A DNA stretch of 5,422 nt from an uncultured Dialister sp. (GTDB taxonomy: Bacteria > Bacillota > Negativicutes > Veillonellales > Dialisteraceae), in the NCBI RefSeq assembly GCF_900538805.1, contig NZ_UPZP01000125.1, positions 1-5,422 on the forward strand, in the 5' to 3' direction. Positions 1 to 5,236 of this stretch are shown piece after piece. Every line of letters begins with the position of its first letter. Position 1 is the stretch's first letter. The notes under the pieces were generated by a model. The model saw only the letters and a program-made list of their open reading frames with translations. It did no database searches and was not told the DNA's origin. Position numbers and translations under genes: made by a program.

Positions 1-105
1 GGATTCCCTACCCATCAAGGTGGGCAATGGAAGTATTTAACTTCATGCCCTACACTTACTATACGAGAATGACGATGAGGGCGGGAAGGAACCTGCTATT
101 TCCAC
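1..105. other. Non-coding left edge with an imperfect hairpin and an AGAATGAC repeat fragment
   Basis: No gene is visible here. CCCA (11-14) can pair with TGGG (21-24). Overlapping that, GGGC-ATG-AAGT (22-34, with bulged A26 and G30) can pair with ACTT-CAT-GCCC (40-50) around an ATTTA loop, giving 11 pairs in total. CACTTACTA (53-61) and AGAATGAC (66-73) both recur near 2789-2832, and AGAATGACGATGAGGGCG (66-83) matches the reverse complement of 2928-2945 at 17 of 18 positions. This may be the end of an element lying further left, but nothing identifies it. Confidence 0.45.
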
Positions 106-107
106 AC

Positions 108-140
108 AAAAAACACCGCCCCAAAGGGCGGTGCTTTTTT
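108..140 (-). terminator. Rho-independent terminator of the TonB-dependent receptor gene
   Basis: A perfect 8-bp GC-rich stem (CACCGCCC 114-121 / GGGCGGTG 126-133) closes a 4-base loop. On the minus strand it is followed by a run of six T, starting 15 bases past the receptor stop codon. The plus strand also has a T run after the stem (135-140), so the structure could stop transcription from both sides. Confidence 0.92.
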
Positions 141-147
141 ATTCCTT

Positions 148-2313
148 TTAGAAAGAATATCTGGCGGTGAGGGTATAGGTTCTGCCGTCGCCGATGTAAT
201 AATGCTGGGTAGAAATATCTTCGTCGTAATATTTTCTATCAAACAGATTGTTAATTCCAAACTGGAGGCCAAAGTTCTTGTTGAACTGGTAGTTGGTGGA
301 AAGATTCATGAGAAAATAGGCATCGCGGGAGCGGAAGTGGCCACTACGGTAATCATATTTCTTCGTATCTCCCGGAGTAATATCCAGATACCTATTAGAA
401 ATAAACATACCGTCCAAATTAATAGTCCAGGGTGCCTTATTGTAAGTTGTTCCCAAATGAAGCAGATGGCGGGGCACGTCATAGTCCTTATATCCATTAT
501 TCTTGGCAGTCTGCCAGATGTAATTGATATAGGAAGACCATGCGTCGCTGTGATGCTGGGTTAAGGATATTTCAAATCCATGGGTCTTTTCGTCCCCATT
601 GTTTTCGTATCTCTTTCCTTTGCCTTGTTCACCCGCATAAGACACAAGTCGGATGTAATCTTCCGTCTTCGCATAGAAAACATCTGCATGGATATCTGTC
701 TTATTGGCAATCTTCTTTTTCAGTCCCAATTCCCAGGTATCCGTGGTTTCCGGTGTCAAGCCGGAGTTCGGATAAATAAGCCCCATACGTGTGGAATAAC
801 GGAAAAGCTGATAAAGAATAGGAGTATTAAAAGACTTACCATAGGATAAATATACGTTCGTATCCGGATTAACGGCATAGTCTAACGATAACTTTGGTGA
901 GAACTTGTGATAAGAATGGCTTCCCTTATCATTATCACCGGAAAGAAGTGTATCATATCCATCATAGTCTTCATAGTGGTCATAACGCCCGCCGATGTAG
1001 GCCGTCCATTTAGGTGCGAAATTCCACTTGTCCTGTGCATAAAGGGACCAGTATTTATCCTTGCCGCCAGCCTTCTGTTCAACACTGCCACTGCTGCTCC
1101 AGGATTTCCAATCATTAATTGAATAAATCGTTTCATCAAATTTATCACGGCCATAAGAAGTCCCTACGAGGAGATTATGATTTCCCAAAGCCCAGCGCTT
1201 ATTCAAATCAAAATCAATGGATTTAGACGGATACGAATACTTGTCCCCCTTGCCGTTCAAATTGCCGTCCAGTGTTCCTTGAGTATATCCAGGCTGTGTA
1301 TATCCATCTTTGAAATAGTCTGTCATGCCGATGTGAGCATGGATTTTATTCTTCTGGTCATTATAGGTCAGGCTGTGCATATTATACGCACGCCAGCCCC
1401 GGGTACCATAAAAGCTGGCATACTTAGAATCAGCTATATCTTTACCGGGCCAAATGACAGTATCTCCCTTTCTGATATATGATTCCGGGTCTTTATATTC
1501 CCAATCATAATTGGCACGGGTAAATTTATAAGTTAACCGCTGGTCTTCGTTGAAATCATAGCCGATATTGAAGCCATAATTTTCAGACATGACATATTTT
1601 TTACCGCGGTTACCAATGAGATAATAACTGGACGTGCCTCGAGCATCTCTTTCTTCAGTTGTATAGGAATATCCCTTTTTATGTGAGCCGGATGTATAAT
1701 AATCCTTCCATCCATTGGTAATATGGCTGTTGTAGAAGGCGCCGAAGGATACCTTATCCTTCTTTCCGTTCAGCGCATAGCCCTGGTTCACAGTGGCATT
1801 GCTTCCGTAGCTTACGGTGGCAGAGCCATGCAGGCCTTCCTGTTTCTGGGTCTTAGTCATAATATTGATGACGCCGCCTACGGCACGGCCGCCGTAGAGA
1901 GCGGACTGGCCGCCGGAGACCACTTCAATTTTGCGGATATTTTCCACAGGAATCATATTCCAGTCCACATCCCCGTTCCAGGCGGTATTCATGGGCTGTC
2001 CGTCCACCAGCACCAGGATATTCTTGGAGCTGTAGCCTCTCAGATTCACCGTACCTTCCACGGACTGGGAAGCAGAAACGCCGGTCACCATAGAAATGGC
2101 CTGGGCCGTGTTCTGCACGTTCCTCTTCTGGATATCCTTCTCCGTTACCACCTGCACATTGGCCGGTACGTCCTGCAGTCTCTCCGCCTGCCGGTTTGCG
2201 GTAACGGTGATTCCTTTCAGCGTATACACCGGTGTTTCTGCATGAACCGTACCTGTACCTGCCAGTGCCAGCACGGCCAGCAGGGCTGCGATTTCTTTAG
2301 ATTTGAATGACAT
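148..2313 (-). CDS. TonB-dependent outer-membrane receptor, substrate unknown
   Basis: An outer-membrane gated channel that takes up a scarce nutrient (metal chelate, cobalamin or similar) using energy from TonB-ExbB-ExbD. It has 721 residues, a normal length for the family. Residues 1-25 form a signal peptide with a hydrophobic core (LLAVLALAG) and a VHA cleavage site. A TonB-box-like GITVTAN lies at 34-40. The plug domain spans about 43-155, with NLRGY (90-94), VLVDGQP (101-107), IEVVSGGQSALYGG (129-142) and GGVINIMTK (146-154). The rest is a tyrosine-rich beta-barrel, including the conserved YGKSFNTP (491-498), GLTPETT (518-524), NNLFDRKY (688-695) and a terminal phenylalanine. The FRAP/NPNL pair typical of haem receptors is not seen. 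Start choice: AAGGGGAG (2320-2327) lies 6 bases before the ATG at 2313 and 3 before the adjacent ATG at 2316; the more distant one is preferred. It is a single-gene unit with its own promoter and terminator. The family is certain; the substrate is not. Confidence 0.97.
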   Translation of the reverse strand: MSFKSKEIAALLAVLALAGTGTVHAETPVYTLKGITVTANRQAERLQDVPANVQVVTEKDIQKRNVQNTAQAISMVTGVSASQSVEGTVNLRGYSSKNILVLVDGQPMNTAWNGDVDWNMIPVENIRKIEVVSGGQSALYGGRAVGGVINIMTKTQKQEGLHGSATVSYGSNATVNQGYALNGKKDKVSFGAFYNSHITNGWKDYYTSGSHKKGYSYTTEERDARGTSSYYLIGNRGKKYVMSENYGFNIGYDFNEDQRLTYKFTRANYDWEYKDPESYIRKGDTVIWPGKDIADSKYASFYGTRGWRAYNMHSLTYNDQKNKIHAHIGMTDYFKDGYTQPGYTQGTLDGNLNGKGDKYSYPSKSIDFDLNKRWALGNHNLLVGTSYGRDKFDETIYSINDWKSWSSSGSVEQKAGGKDKYWSLYAQDKWNFAPKWTAYIGGRYDHYEDYDGYDTLLSGDNDKGSHSYHKFSPKLSLDYAVNPDTNVYLSYGKSFNTPILYQLFRYSTRMGLIYPNSGLTPETTDTWELGLKKKIANKTDIHADVFYAKTEDYIRLVSYAGEQGKGKRYENNGDEKTHGFEISLTQHHSDAWSSYINYIWQTAKNNGYKDYDVPRHLLHLGTTYNKAPWTINLDGMFISNRYLDITPGDTKKYDYRSGHFRSRDAYFLMNLSTNYQFNKNFGLQFGINNLFDRKYYDEDISTQHYYIGDGRTYTLTARYSF

Positions 2314-2319
2314 CATACA

Positions 2320-2327
2320 CTCCCCTT
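2320..2327 (-). promoter_or_regulatory. Shine-Dalgarno site deciding the receptor start
   Basis: AAGGGGAG on the minus strand sits 3 and 6 bases upstream of two tandem in-frame ATGs (2316, 2313). An in-frame ATG at 2349 lies upstream of this site and would place it inside the coding region and spoil the signal peptide, so it is not the start. Confidence 0.8.
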
Positions 2328-2407
2328 GTATTTTATTGGCAAATAGCAATATTTAATATATGAAATGTTAATTCGTTCGTTTTGATTTCTTACTATTCAC
2401 TTATTTT

Positions 2408-2435
2408 ATTATATACCCTTGTTCAAGTATTCCAA
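2408..2435 (-). promoter_or_regulatory. Sigma-70-type promoter of the receptor gene
   Basis: On the minus strand, TTGGAA (2430-2435) is followed after 16 bases by a perfect TATAAT (2408-2413). Transcription would begin near 2401, giving an AT-rich leader of about 88 bases. The leader contains ATATTTAATATAT-like symmetry, but I see no convincing Fur box and no room for a cobalamin riboswitch. Confidence 0.7.
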
Positions 2436-2489
2436 ATAAATATTCAGCGGACGCTTAGATGAATTTAGAAAGGGGGGCTTAGGCCGGAG

Positions 2490-2529
2490 GGTTCAGATTC
2501 AGAGGGTTCTGCGACCTTTGGTCGCAGAA
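2490..2529 (+). repeat. GGTTCAGA direct repeats running into a 10-bp perfect hairpin
   Basis: GGTTCA, GATTCAGAG and GGTTCTGCG (2490-2513) form a 9-base-period repeat. The last unit enters a hairpin: TTCTGCGACC (2507-2516), loop TTT, GGTCGCAGAA (2520-2529), 10 bp without mismatch. The same arrangement, with a different stem, is at 4942-4984. There is no T run after the stem, so it is not a standard terminator. Confidence 0.75.
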
Positions 2530-2548
2530 GGGGCGCGCCTATCGGCGC
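2530..2548 (+). repeat. GGGGCGCGCC motif and small hairpin
   Basis: GGGGCGCGCC (2530-2539) is repeated exactly at 4909-4918, also next to GATTCAGA-type repeats. Here GCGCC (2535-2539) can also pair with GGCGC (2544-2548). Confidence 0.5.
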
Positions 2549-2660
2549 AGATTGGGGCCACCTGACGGCGGCGGGTTGCGTAGAAGGGGGGCGGGAAAAG
2601 GATTCAGAAGTTTCAAAGAACAGGAAAAGGTTCTGAAGTTTGACCGGCCTTTGGCCCGAG

Positions 2661-2693
2661 GGTTTTGGTATCGCCTTCGGCGATGAGTATATA
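2661..2693 (+). repeat. TATCGCC hairpin repeat, copy 1
   Basis: First of three copies of an interspersed repeat (the others are at 3188-3229 and 4992-5037). The core stem ATCGCC (2670-2675) / GGCGAT (2679-2684) has a TTC loop, with a conserved GGTTTTGGT lead and a GAGTATATA tail. Stem length is 6 bp, the shortest of the three. Confidence 0.75.
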
Positions 2694-2749
2694 GTCAGCG
2701 TTACGGGACCAGCCTCTGTGTCTCCATTGCTGCATGATGAAGAGCAAGA

Positions 2750-2852
2750 GCCCCCTTCCTGCTGACTGGTATTTATGGGCACTCCGGCCACTTACTACTT
2801 GTGCCGAGATTCTTCACTGCGTTCAGAATGACGGTGCCGGCAGGAAGGGGGC
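2750..2852. repeat. 13-bp inverted repeat pair
   Basis: GCCCCCTTCCTGC (2750-2762) is exactly the reverse complement of 2840-2852, with 77 bases between. The right arm lies just after the first CAGAATGAC repeat, so this pair overlaps the larger inverted structure at 2804-2970. Confidence 0.55.
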
Positions 2853-2970
2853 CGCAGGCGACAGAGGGACATCGTGGATAAGACGATAGAAATTAGATGT
2901 CAGACAGCGCCACGAGCCTTGCTCTCTCGCCCTCATGGTCATTCTGAGCCGCAGGCGAAGAATCTTGGTA
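2804..2970. repeat. Inverted pair of GATTCTTC...CAGAATGAC repeats, possible miniature element
   Basis: CCGAGATTCTTC...TTCAGAATGAC (2804-2832, plus) faces a minus-strand copy CCAAGATTCTTC...CTCAGAATGACCATG (2934-2968). The outer 12 bases agree at 11 positions and the CAGAATGAC cores are identical; the middles differ by two bases in length. About 100 bases separate the copies. A third fragment is at 66-83. No clear target duplication is seen. The motif resembles REP-like repeats found between genes in many bacteria. Confidence 0.6.
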
Positions 2971-2989
2971 CGCGCCGACATTGACTCCG

Positions 2990-3026
2990 ACTAGCACACT
3001 AGACCACTAGTTCACCAGCTCACTAA
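2990..3026 (+). repeat. ACTAGNNC octamer tandem array
   Basis: Successive 8-base units read ACTAGCAC, ACTAGACC, ACTAGTTC, ACCAGCTC and ACTAA. The five-base head is kept and the next two bases vary, with C in the eighth position. The array lies in the middle of the gene-free spacer. It is too short-period for CRISPR and is not coding. Confidence 0.75.
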
Positions 3027-3048
3027 AAAATACCGGTCTGCGGGAAGG

Positions 3049-3101
3049 CTGCCGATTGGCAGTCACCCCAGAATCTTTCGGTGTTCCTCAGGGCTTCGCC
3101 C
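3049..3101. repeat. Two small hairpins
   Basis: CTGCC (3049-3053) pairs with GGCAG (3058-3062), and GGGC (3091-3094) pairs with GCCC (3098-3101) around a TTC loop. GGGCTTCGCCC recurs at 5064-5074. Confidence 0.4.
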
Positions 3102-3187
3102 AGCTGCTGACGGTCGGGCAAATACCAGGAAGGCCCTTTTAATCGACTGACCGTTAGGCGCGGTTGTAAAGATTTGCTGCTGCCCTT

Positions 3188-3229
3188 GGCGGCATATATA
3201 TTCATCGCCCACAGGGCGATACCACAACC
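3188..3229 (-). repeat. TATCGCC hairpin repeat, copy 2 (inverted)
   Basis: Read on the minus strand: GGTTGTGGT lead, stem ATCGCCC / GGGCGAT (3204-3220) of 7 bp with a three-base loop, then GAATATATATGCCGCC. Relative to copy 1 the stem gains one matched C-G pair. The GCCGCC tail matches GCTGCC of the copy at 4992-5037. Confidence 0.75.
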
Positions 3230-3231
3230 TT

Positions 3232-3248
3232 CAGCGCCGGAGGCGCTG
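3232..3248. repeat. 7-bp hairpin CAGCGCC/GGCGCTG
   Basis: A perfect 7-bp stem around a GGA loop. On the minus strand it is followed by AAGGTTGTG and then the inverted TATCGCC repeat, so the two hairpins share one linker. Confidence 0.65.
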
Positions 3249-3271
3249 TCGCCCCCTGAGCGAGAGCGAAC

Positions 3272-3295
3272 ACAACCTTTGCCCAAAGGGCAAAG
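3272..3295 (-). repeat. 8-bp hairpin with GGTTGT foot
   Basis: CTTTGCCC (3277-3284) pairs with GGGCAAAG (3288-3295) around AAA. On the minus strand the stem runs directly into GGTTGT (3272-3277), the linker seen at the foot of several other hairpins here. Confidence 0.65.
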
Positions 3296-3301
3296 TCCCT
3301 T

Positions 3302-3318
3302 CAGCCGCGCAGCGGCTG
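3302..3318. repeat. 7-bp hairpin CAGCCGC/GCGGCTG
   Basis: A perfect 7-bp stem with a GCA loop, followed by CCACC...CCCTCTGAACCCT. A hairpin with the same GCA loop and the same CCACC...CCCTCTGAACCCT neighbour is at 5306-5341. Confidence 0.65.
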
Positions 3319-3329
3319 TCCACCTCCCC

Positions 3330-3356
3330 CTCTGAACCCTGTGAACCTTTTGAACC
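3330..3356 (-). repeat. Three 9-bp GGTTCANAN direct repeats
   Basis: On the minus strand the units are GGTTCAAAA, GGTTCACAG and GGTTCAGAG, with exact 9-base period. Related units occur at 2496-2513, 4942-4968 and, inverted, near 5328-5345. Confidence 0.7.
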
Positions 3357-3370
3357 CTCACGCCCAAAGG

Positions 3371-3404
3371 CCCCCTCCACCACTTACGCGGTCCCCCTCC
3401 ACCA
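3371..3404 (+). repeat. 12-bp direct repeat CCCCCTCCACCA
   Basis: Two identical 12-base copies (3371-3382 and 3393-3404) are spaced 22 bases apart. The second is followed by GGGGGAGG (3410-3417), which can fold back on its C run. Confidence 0.6.
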
Positions 3405-3440
3405 TAGCTGGGGGAGGCAGGAGTGAAGAAAGGGCGTGTC

Positions 3441-3475
3441 AAAAAAAGCACTGCCCCATAAAGAGCAGTGCTTTT
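3441..3475 (-). terminator. Rho-independent terminator of glmM
   Basis: AAAAGCACTGC (3444-3454) pairs with GCAGTGCTTTT (3465-3475) around a 10-base loop. On the minus strand the GC-bearing stem is followed by a run of seven T, beginning 13 bases after the glmM stop. The hairpin mosaic begins directly beyond it. Confidence 0.9.
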
Positions 3476-3488
3476 CATTTCATCTATT

Positions 3489-4838
3489 TCAGTTATTTTC
3501 CACACCCAGTTCGTGTTCCACGACAGAGGCGATGTCGTCTACGATGCGTTCGAGCTGGTTCAGTTCTTTGCCTTCACCCATGACGCGGATGAGGGGTTCG
3601 GTGCCGGAGGCACGGACGAGGATGCGGCCATCGGCGCCCAGTTCTTCTTCTCCTGCCTTGATAGAGTCCTGGATGAGTTCATTTTCTTCCCAGCCGTTTT
3701 TGCTGTATACTTCCACGTTCTTGAGAATCTGGGGATAGGTGGTCATGAGGCTGTTCAGTTCGGAGAGCTTCTTTCCGTTTTCACGGAGCACCCGCAGGGT
3801 CTGTACGGCGGTGATGAGGCCGTCGCCGGTGGTGTTGAATTCCGGGAAAATGATGTGGCCCGACTGTTCGCCGCCGATGGAGTAGTTATGCTTCAGCATT
3901 TCTTCCAGTACGTAGCGGTCGCCTACCTTGGTGGAAACGGTCTGGCAGCCGTATTTCTTCAGCGCCTTGCCGAAACCCAGGTTGCTCATGACAGTGCCTA
4001 CCACCATGTTGTCATTGAGGCGGCCTTCTTTTTTCATCTGCAGCGCATTGATGACCATGAGGTGGTCGCCGTCAAGAACTTTGCCCTTTTCATCAACGAA
4101 GAGGCAGCGGTCTGCGTCGCCGTCGTTGGCAATGCCGCAGTCGGCGCCCACTTCCACCACTTTTTTCTGCAGCGCTTCGATGTGGGTGGAGCCGCAGCCG
4201 TTATTGATATTTACGCCGTTGGGCTGATTGAAAATGGGAATGACCTCTGCCCCCAGTTCGGCAAGGATTCCCGGGAGGAAAAGGCTGGCTGCGCCGTTGG
4301 CGGAGTCGGTGACGATTTTCATGCCTTTGAAATCGCCGTCCACCGTGGATTTCACATAGTTTCTATACTTTTCAGCGAGCTCCGGATAGTCGCGGATGAC
4401 GCCGATGCCGTCGCCGGTGGGGCGGACGATTTCTTCGTCGTGGCGAAGAATGTTTTCGATTTCCTCTTCCGTCTTGTCCGGCAGCTTGTAGCCGTTGCGG
4501 TCAAAGAATTTGATACCGTTGTCGGGGAAAGGATTGTGGGACGCGGAAATCACAACTCCTGCGTCGTAGCCTTCCGTTTTGGTCAGATACGCCACACCGG
4601 GAGTGGGGATAACGCCTACCACATCCACATTGACGCCGGATGCACAGAGACCTGCCGAAAGGGCAGCGGTGAGCATGGATCCGGAGATACGGGTATCCAT
4701 GCCGATGAGGAAGCGGTGCTCTCCCTTAGTCTTGCAGAAATAAGCGCCTGCGGCTCTTCCCAGCTGATAGGCAAGCTCCGGCATGAGGGTCGAATTCACC
4801 AGTCCGCGCACGCCGTCAGTACCAAATAAAGTAACCAT
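3489..4838 (-). CDS. glmM: Phosphoglucosamine mutase GlmM
   Basis: Cytoplasmic enzyme converting glucosamine-6-phosphate to glucosamine-1-phosphate, the step before GlmU makes UDP-N-acetylglucosamine for peptidoglycan and lipopolysaccharide. The 449 residues match the family length and the whole phosphohexomutase fold is present. FGTDGVRG is at 5-12. The catalytic loop ISASHNP has phosphoserine Ser100. The magnesium loop DGDADR (239-244) has Asp239, Asp241 and Asp243. The sugar-binding loop GGEQSGH is at 322-328, and the phosphate-binding loop RASGTEPLIRVM at 409-420. GEQSGH and the Ser100 numbering fit GlmM rather than phosphomannomutase. GGGAGG (4846-4851) lies 7 bases before the ATG at 4838, and that ATG gives the conserved amino end. 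In many Firmicutes glmM follows cdaA and ybbR; here the upstream 500 bases hold no gene, and glmM has its own promoter and terminator. No defects are seen. Confidence 0.98.
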   Translation of the reverse strand: MVTLFGTDGVRGLVNSTLMPELAYQLGRAAGAYFCKTKGEHRFLIGMDTRISGSMLTAALSAGLCASGVNVDVVGVIPTPGVAYLTKTEGYDAGVVISASHNPFPDNGIKFFDRNGYKLPDKTEEEIENILRHDEEIVRPTGDGIGVIRDYPELAEKYRNYVKSTVDGDFKGMKIVTDSANGAASLFLPGILAELGAEVIPIFNQPNGVNINNGCGSTHIEALQKKVVEVGADCGIANDGDADRCLFVDEKGKVLDGDHLMVINALQMKKEGRLNDNMVVGTVMSNLGFGKALKKYGCQTVSTKVGDRYVLEEMLKHNYSIGGEQSGHIIFPEFNTTGDGLITAVQTLRVLRENGKKLSELNSLMTTYPQILKNVEVYSKNGWEENELIQDSIKAGEEELGADGRILVRASGTEPLIRVMGEGKELNQLERIVDDIASVVEHELGVENN

Positions 4839-4855
4839 TCATATTCCTCCCAAAA

Positions 4856-4867
4856 ATTTCATGAAAT
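4856..4867. promoter_or_regulatory. 12-bp perfect palindrome in the glmM leader
   Basis: ATTTCATGAAAT reads the same on both strands. It lies between the predicted transcription start (about 4870) and the Shine-Dalgarno site (4846-4851). It could be an operator for a dimeric regulator, or chance in AT-rich DNA. Confidence 0.35.
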
Positions 4868-4876
4868 AACTTTCAA

Positions 4877-4905
4877 ATCATACATCTAAAGAGGGATTTA
4901 GTCAA
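4877..4905 (-). promoter_or_regulatory. Sigma-70-type promoter of glmM
   Basis: On the minus strand TTGACT (4900-4905) and TATGAT (4877-4882) are separated by exactly 17 bases, each one mismatch from consensus. Start near 4870, leader about 32 bases. The repeat mosaic begins only a few bases upstream of the -35 box. Confidence 0.85.
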
Positions 4906-4923
4906 GATGGGGCGCGCCCGTTA

Positions 4924-4940
4924 GAGCCGCTCTGCGGCTC
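4924..4940. repeat. 7-bp hairpin GAGCCGC/GCGGCTC
   Basis: A perfect 7-bp stem with a TCT loop, starting six bases after GGGGCGCGCC (4909-4918) and running straight into the GATTCAGAA repeats. Confidence 0.65.
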
Positions 4941-4941
4941 A

Positions 4942-4984
4942 GATTCAGAAGGTTCAAAGGGTTCCGCCCGCTTCCAGCGGACGG
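4942..4984 (+). repeat. 9-bp GGTTCAAAG repeats running into a hairpin
   Basis: GATTCAGAA, GGTTCAAAG and GGTTCCGCC have an exact 9-base period (4942-4968). The last unit enters a stem, CCGCCCGC (4964-4971) / GCGGACGG (4977-4984), with one mismatch and a TTCCA loop. This mirrors 2490-2529, where the same repeats run into an unrelated stem. Confidence 0.65.
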
Positions 4985-4991
4985 GTTCAGA

Positions 4992-5037
4992 GGGTGTGGT
5001 ATCGCCGCTTCGCGGCGATGAGTTTTTATATGCTGCC
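4992..5037 (+). repeat. TATCGCC hairpin repeat, copy 3
   Basis: Lead GGGTGTGGT, stem ATCGCCGC (5001-5008) / GCGGCGAT (5012-5019) of 8 bp with a TTC loop, then GAGTTTTTATATGCTGCC. Compared with copy 1, two extra pairs were gained symmetrically. TGCTGCC (5031-5037) also pairs with GGCGGCA (5042-5048), with one G-T pair. Confidence 0.75.
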
Positions 5038-5057
5038 TGCCGGCGGCAAAAACCTTC

Positions 5058-5075
5058 ACAACCGGGCTTCGCCCG
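5058..5075 (-). repeat. 5-bp hairpin CGGGC/GCCCG with GGTTGT foot
   Basis: CGGGC (5063-5067) and GCCCG (5071-5075) close a TTC loop. On the minus strand the stem is followed by GGTTGTG (from 5063 down), the recurrent linker of this mosaic. Confidence 0.5.
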
Positions 5076-5076
5076 T

Positions 5077-5235
5077 GGAAATGCACCCTTTTGGTGCTGC
5101 GCACCACCTTTCCCCCGAAGGGGGAACTTTACTCTCCGCTCAGTATTGGAACTCATAAGCACCCCAATGGAAAGCGCCGCTAAAACTTCCCCCTCCGGGG
5201 GAAGTCCCGCAAAGCGGGGATAGGGGTGCATTTCC
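5077..5235. mobile_element. Candidate 159-bp miniature element with 12-bp terminal inverted repeats
   Basis: GGAAATGCACCC (5077-5088) and GGGTGCATTTCC (5224-5235) are perfect inverted repeats. Inside each end lies a parallel, diverged series. On the left are a GGTGC-TGC-GCACC hairpin (5093-5105) and a TTCCCCC-GAA-GGGGGAA hairpin (5110-5126). On the right, read inward, are a CCCGC/GCGGG hairpin (5206-5218) and an ACTTCCCCC-TCC-GGGGGAAGT hairpin (5185-5205). About 58 bases of unpaired centre separate them. There is no coding capacity, so it would need a transposase in trans. No convincing target-site duplication is visible, which leaves open that it is a structured repeat rather than a transposon. 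Confidence 0.6.
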
Positions 5236-5236
5236 T

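Larger units (their letters stand above)
2466..3440. other. Gene-free spacer built from short hairpins and interspersed repeats
   Basis: About 970 bases lie between the receptor promoter and the glmM terminator with no credible gene. Open frames across it are low-complexity translations of repeats (recurring EPSESEP-like strings) without ribosome binding sites. The DNA is visibly richer in G and C than the promoter regions beside it. It is tiled with perfect hairpins with three-base loops, 9-bp and 8-bp direct repeats, and inverted repeat pairs, listed separately. Several modules recur in the other spacer (4908-5346), often inverted. Confidence 0.8.

Noticed and set aside
1723..2310. 195-codon plus-strand open frame opposite the receptor amino end
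   Set aside because: Antisense to the signal peptide and plug domain of a certain gene, with no recognisable domain. A shadow frame.
2314..2349. Alternative receptor start at the ATG at 2349
   Set aside because: It would put the Shine-Dalgarno sequence inside the coding region and add a non-signal leader before a good signal peptide.
2317..2407. Fur box or cobalamin riboswitch in the receptor leader
   Set aside because: The leader is AT-rich with weak symmetry, but no 19-bp Fur-like palindrome is clear. About 88 bases is too short for a cobalamin riboswitch.
2507..2529. Terminator at the 10-bp hairpin
   Set aside because: Neither strand has a T run after the stem, and no gene ends nearby.
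2465..2791. 108-codon minus-strand frame
   Set aside because: Made of repeat sequence (SESEP-type strings also seen in an unrelated frame near 4902-5231), with no ribosome binding site.
2990..3026. CRISPR array
   Set aside because: The period is only 8 bases, with two variable bases per unit. No repeat/spacer structure of CRISPR size.
3023..3505. 160-codon minus-strand frame in the spacer
   Set aside because: Covers hairpins, 9-bp repeats and the glmM terminator and overlaps the glmM carboxyl end. Composition is that of translated repeats.
3468..4829. 453-codon open frame on the plus strand opposite glmM
   Set aside because: Lies almost exactly antisense to a clearly functional glmM. Its translation is low in family-like motifs and reflects the codon bias of the real gene.
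4902..5231. 109-codon minus-strand frame upstream of glmM
   Set aside because: Crosses the glmM -35 box, the TATCGCC repeat and the terminal-inverted-repeat element. Shared peptide strings come from shared DNA repeats.
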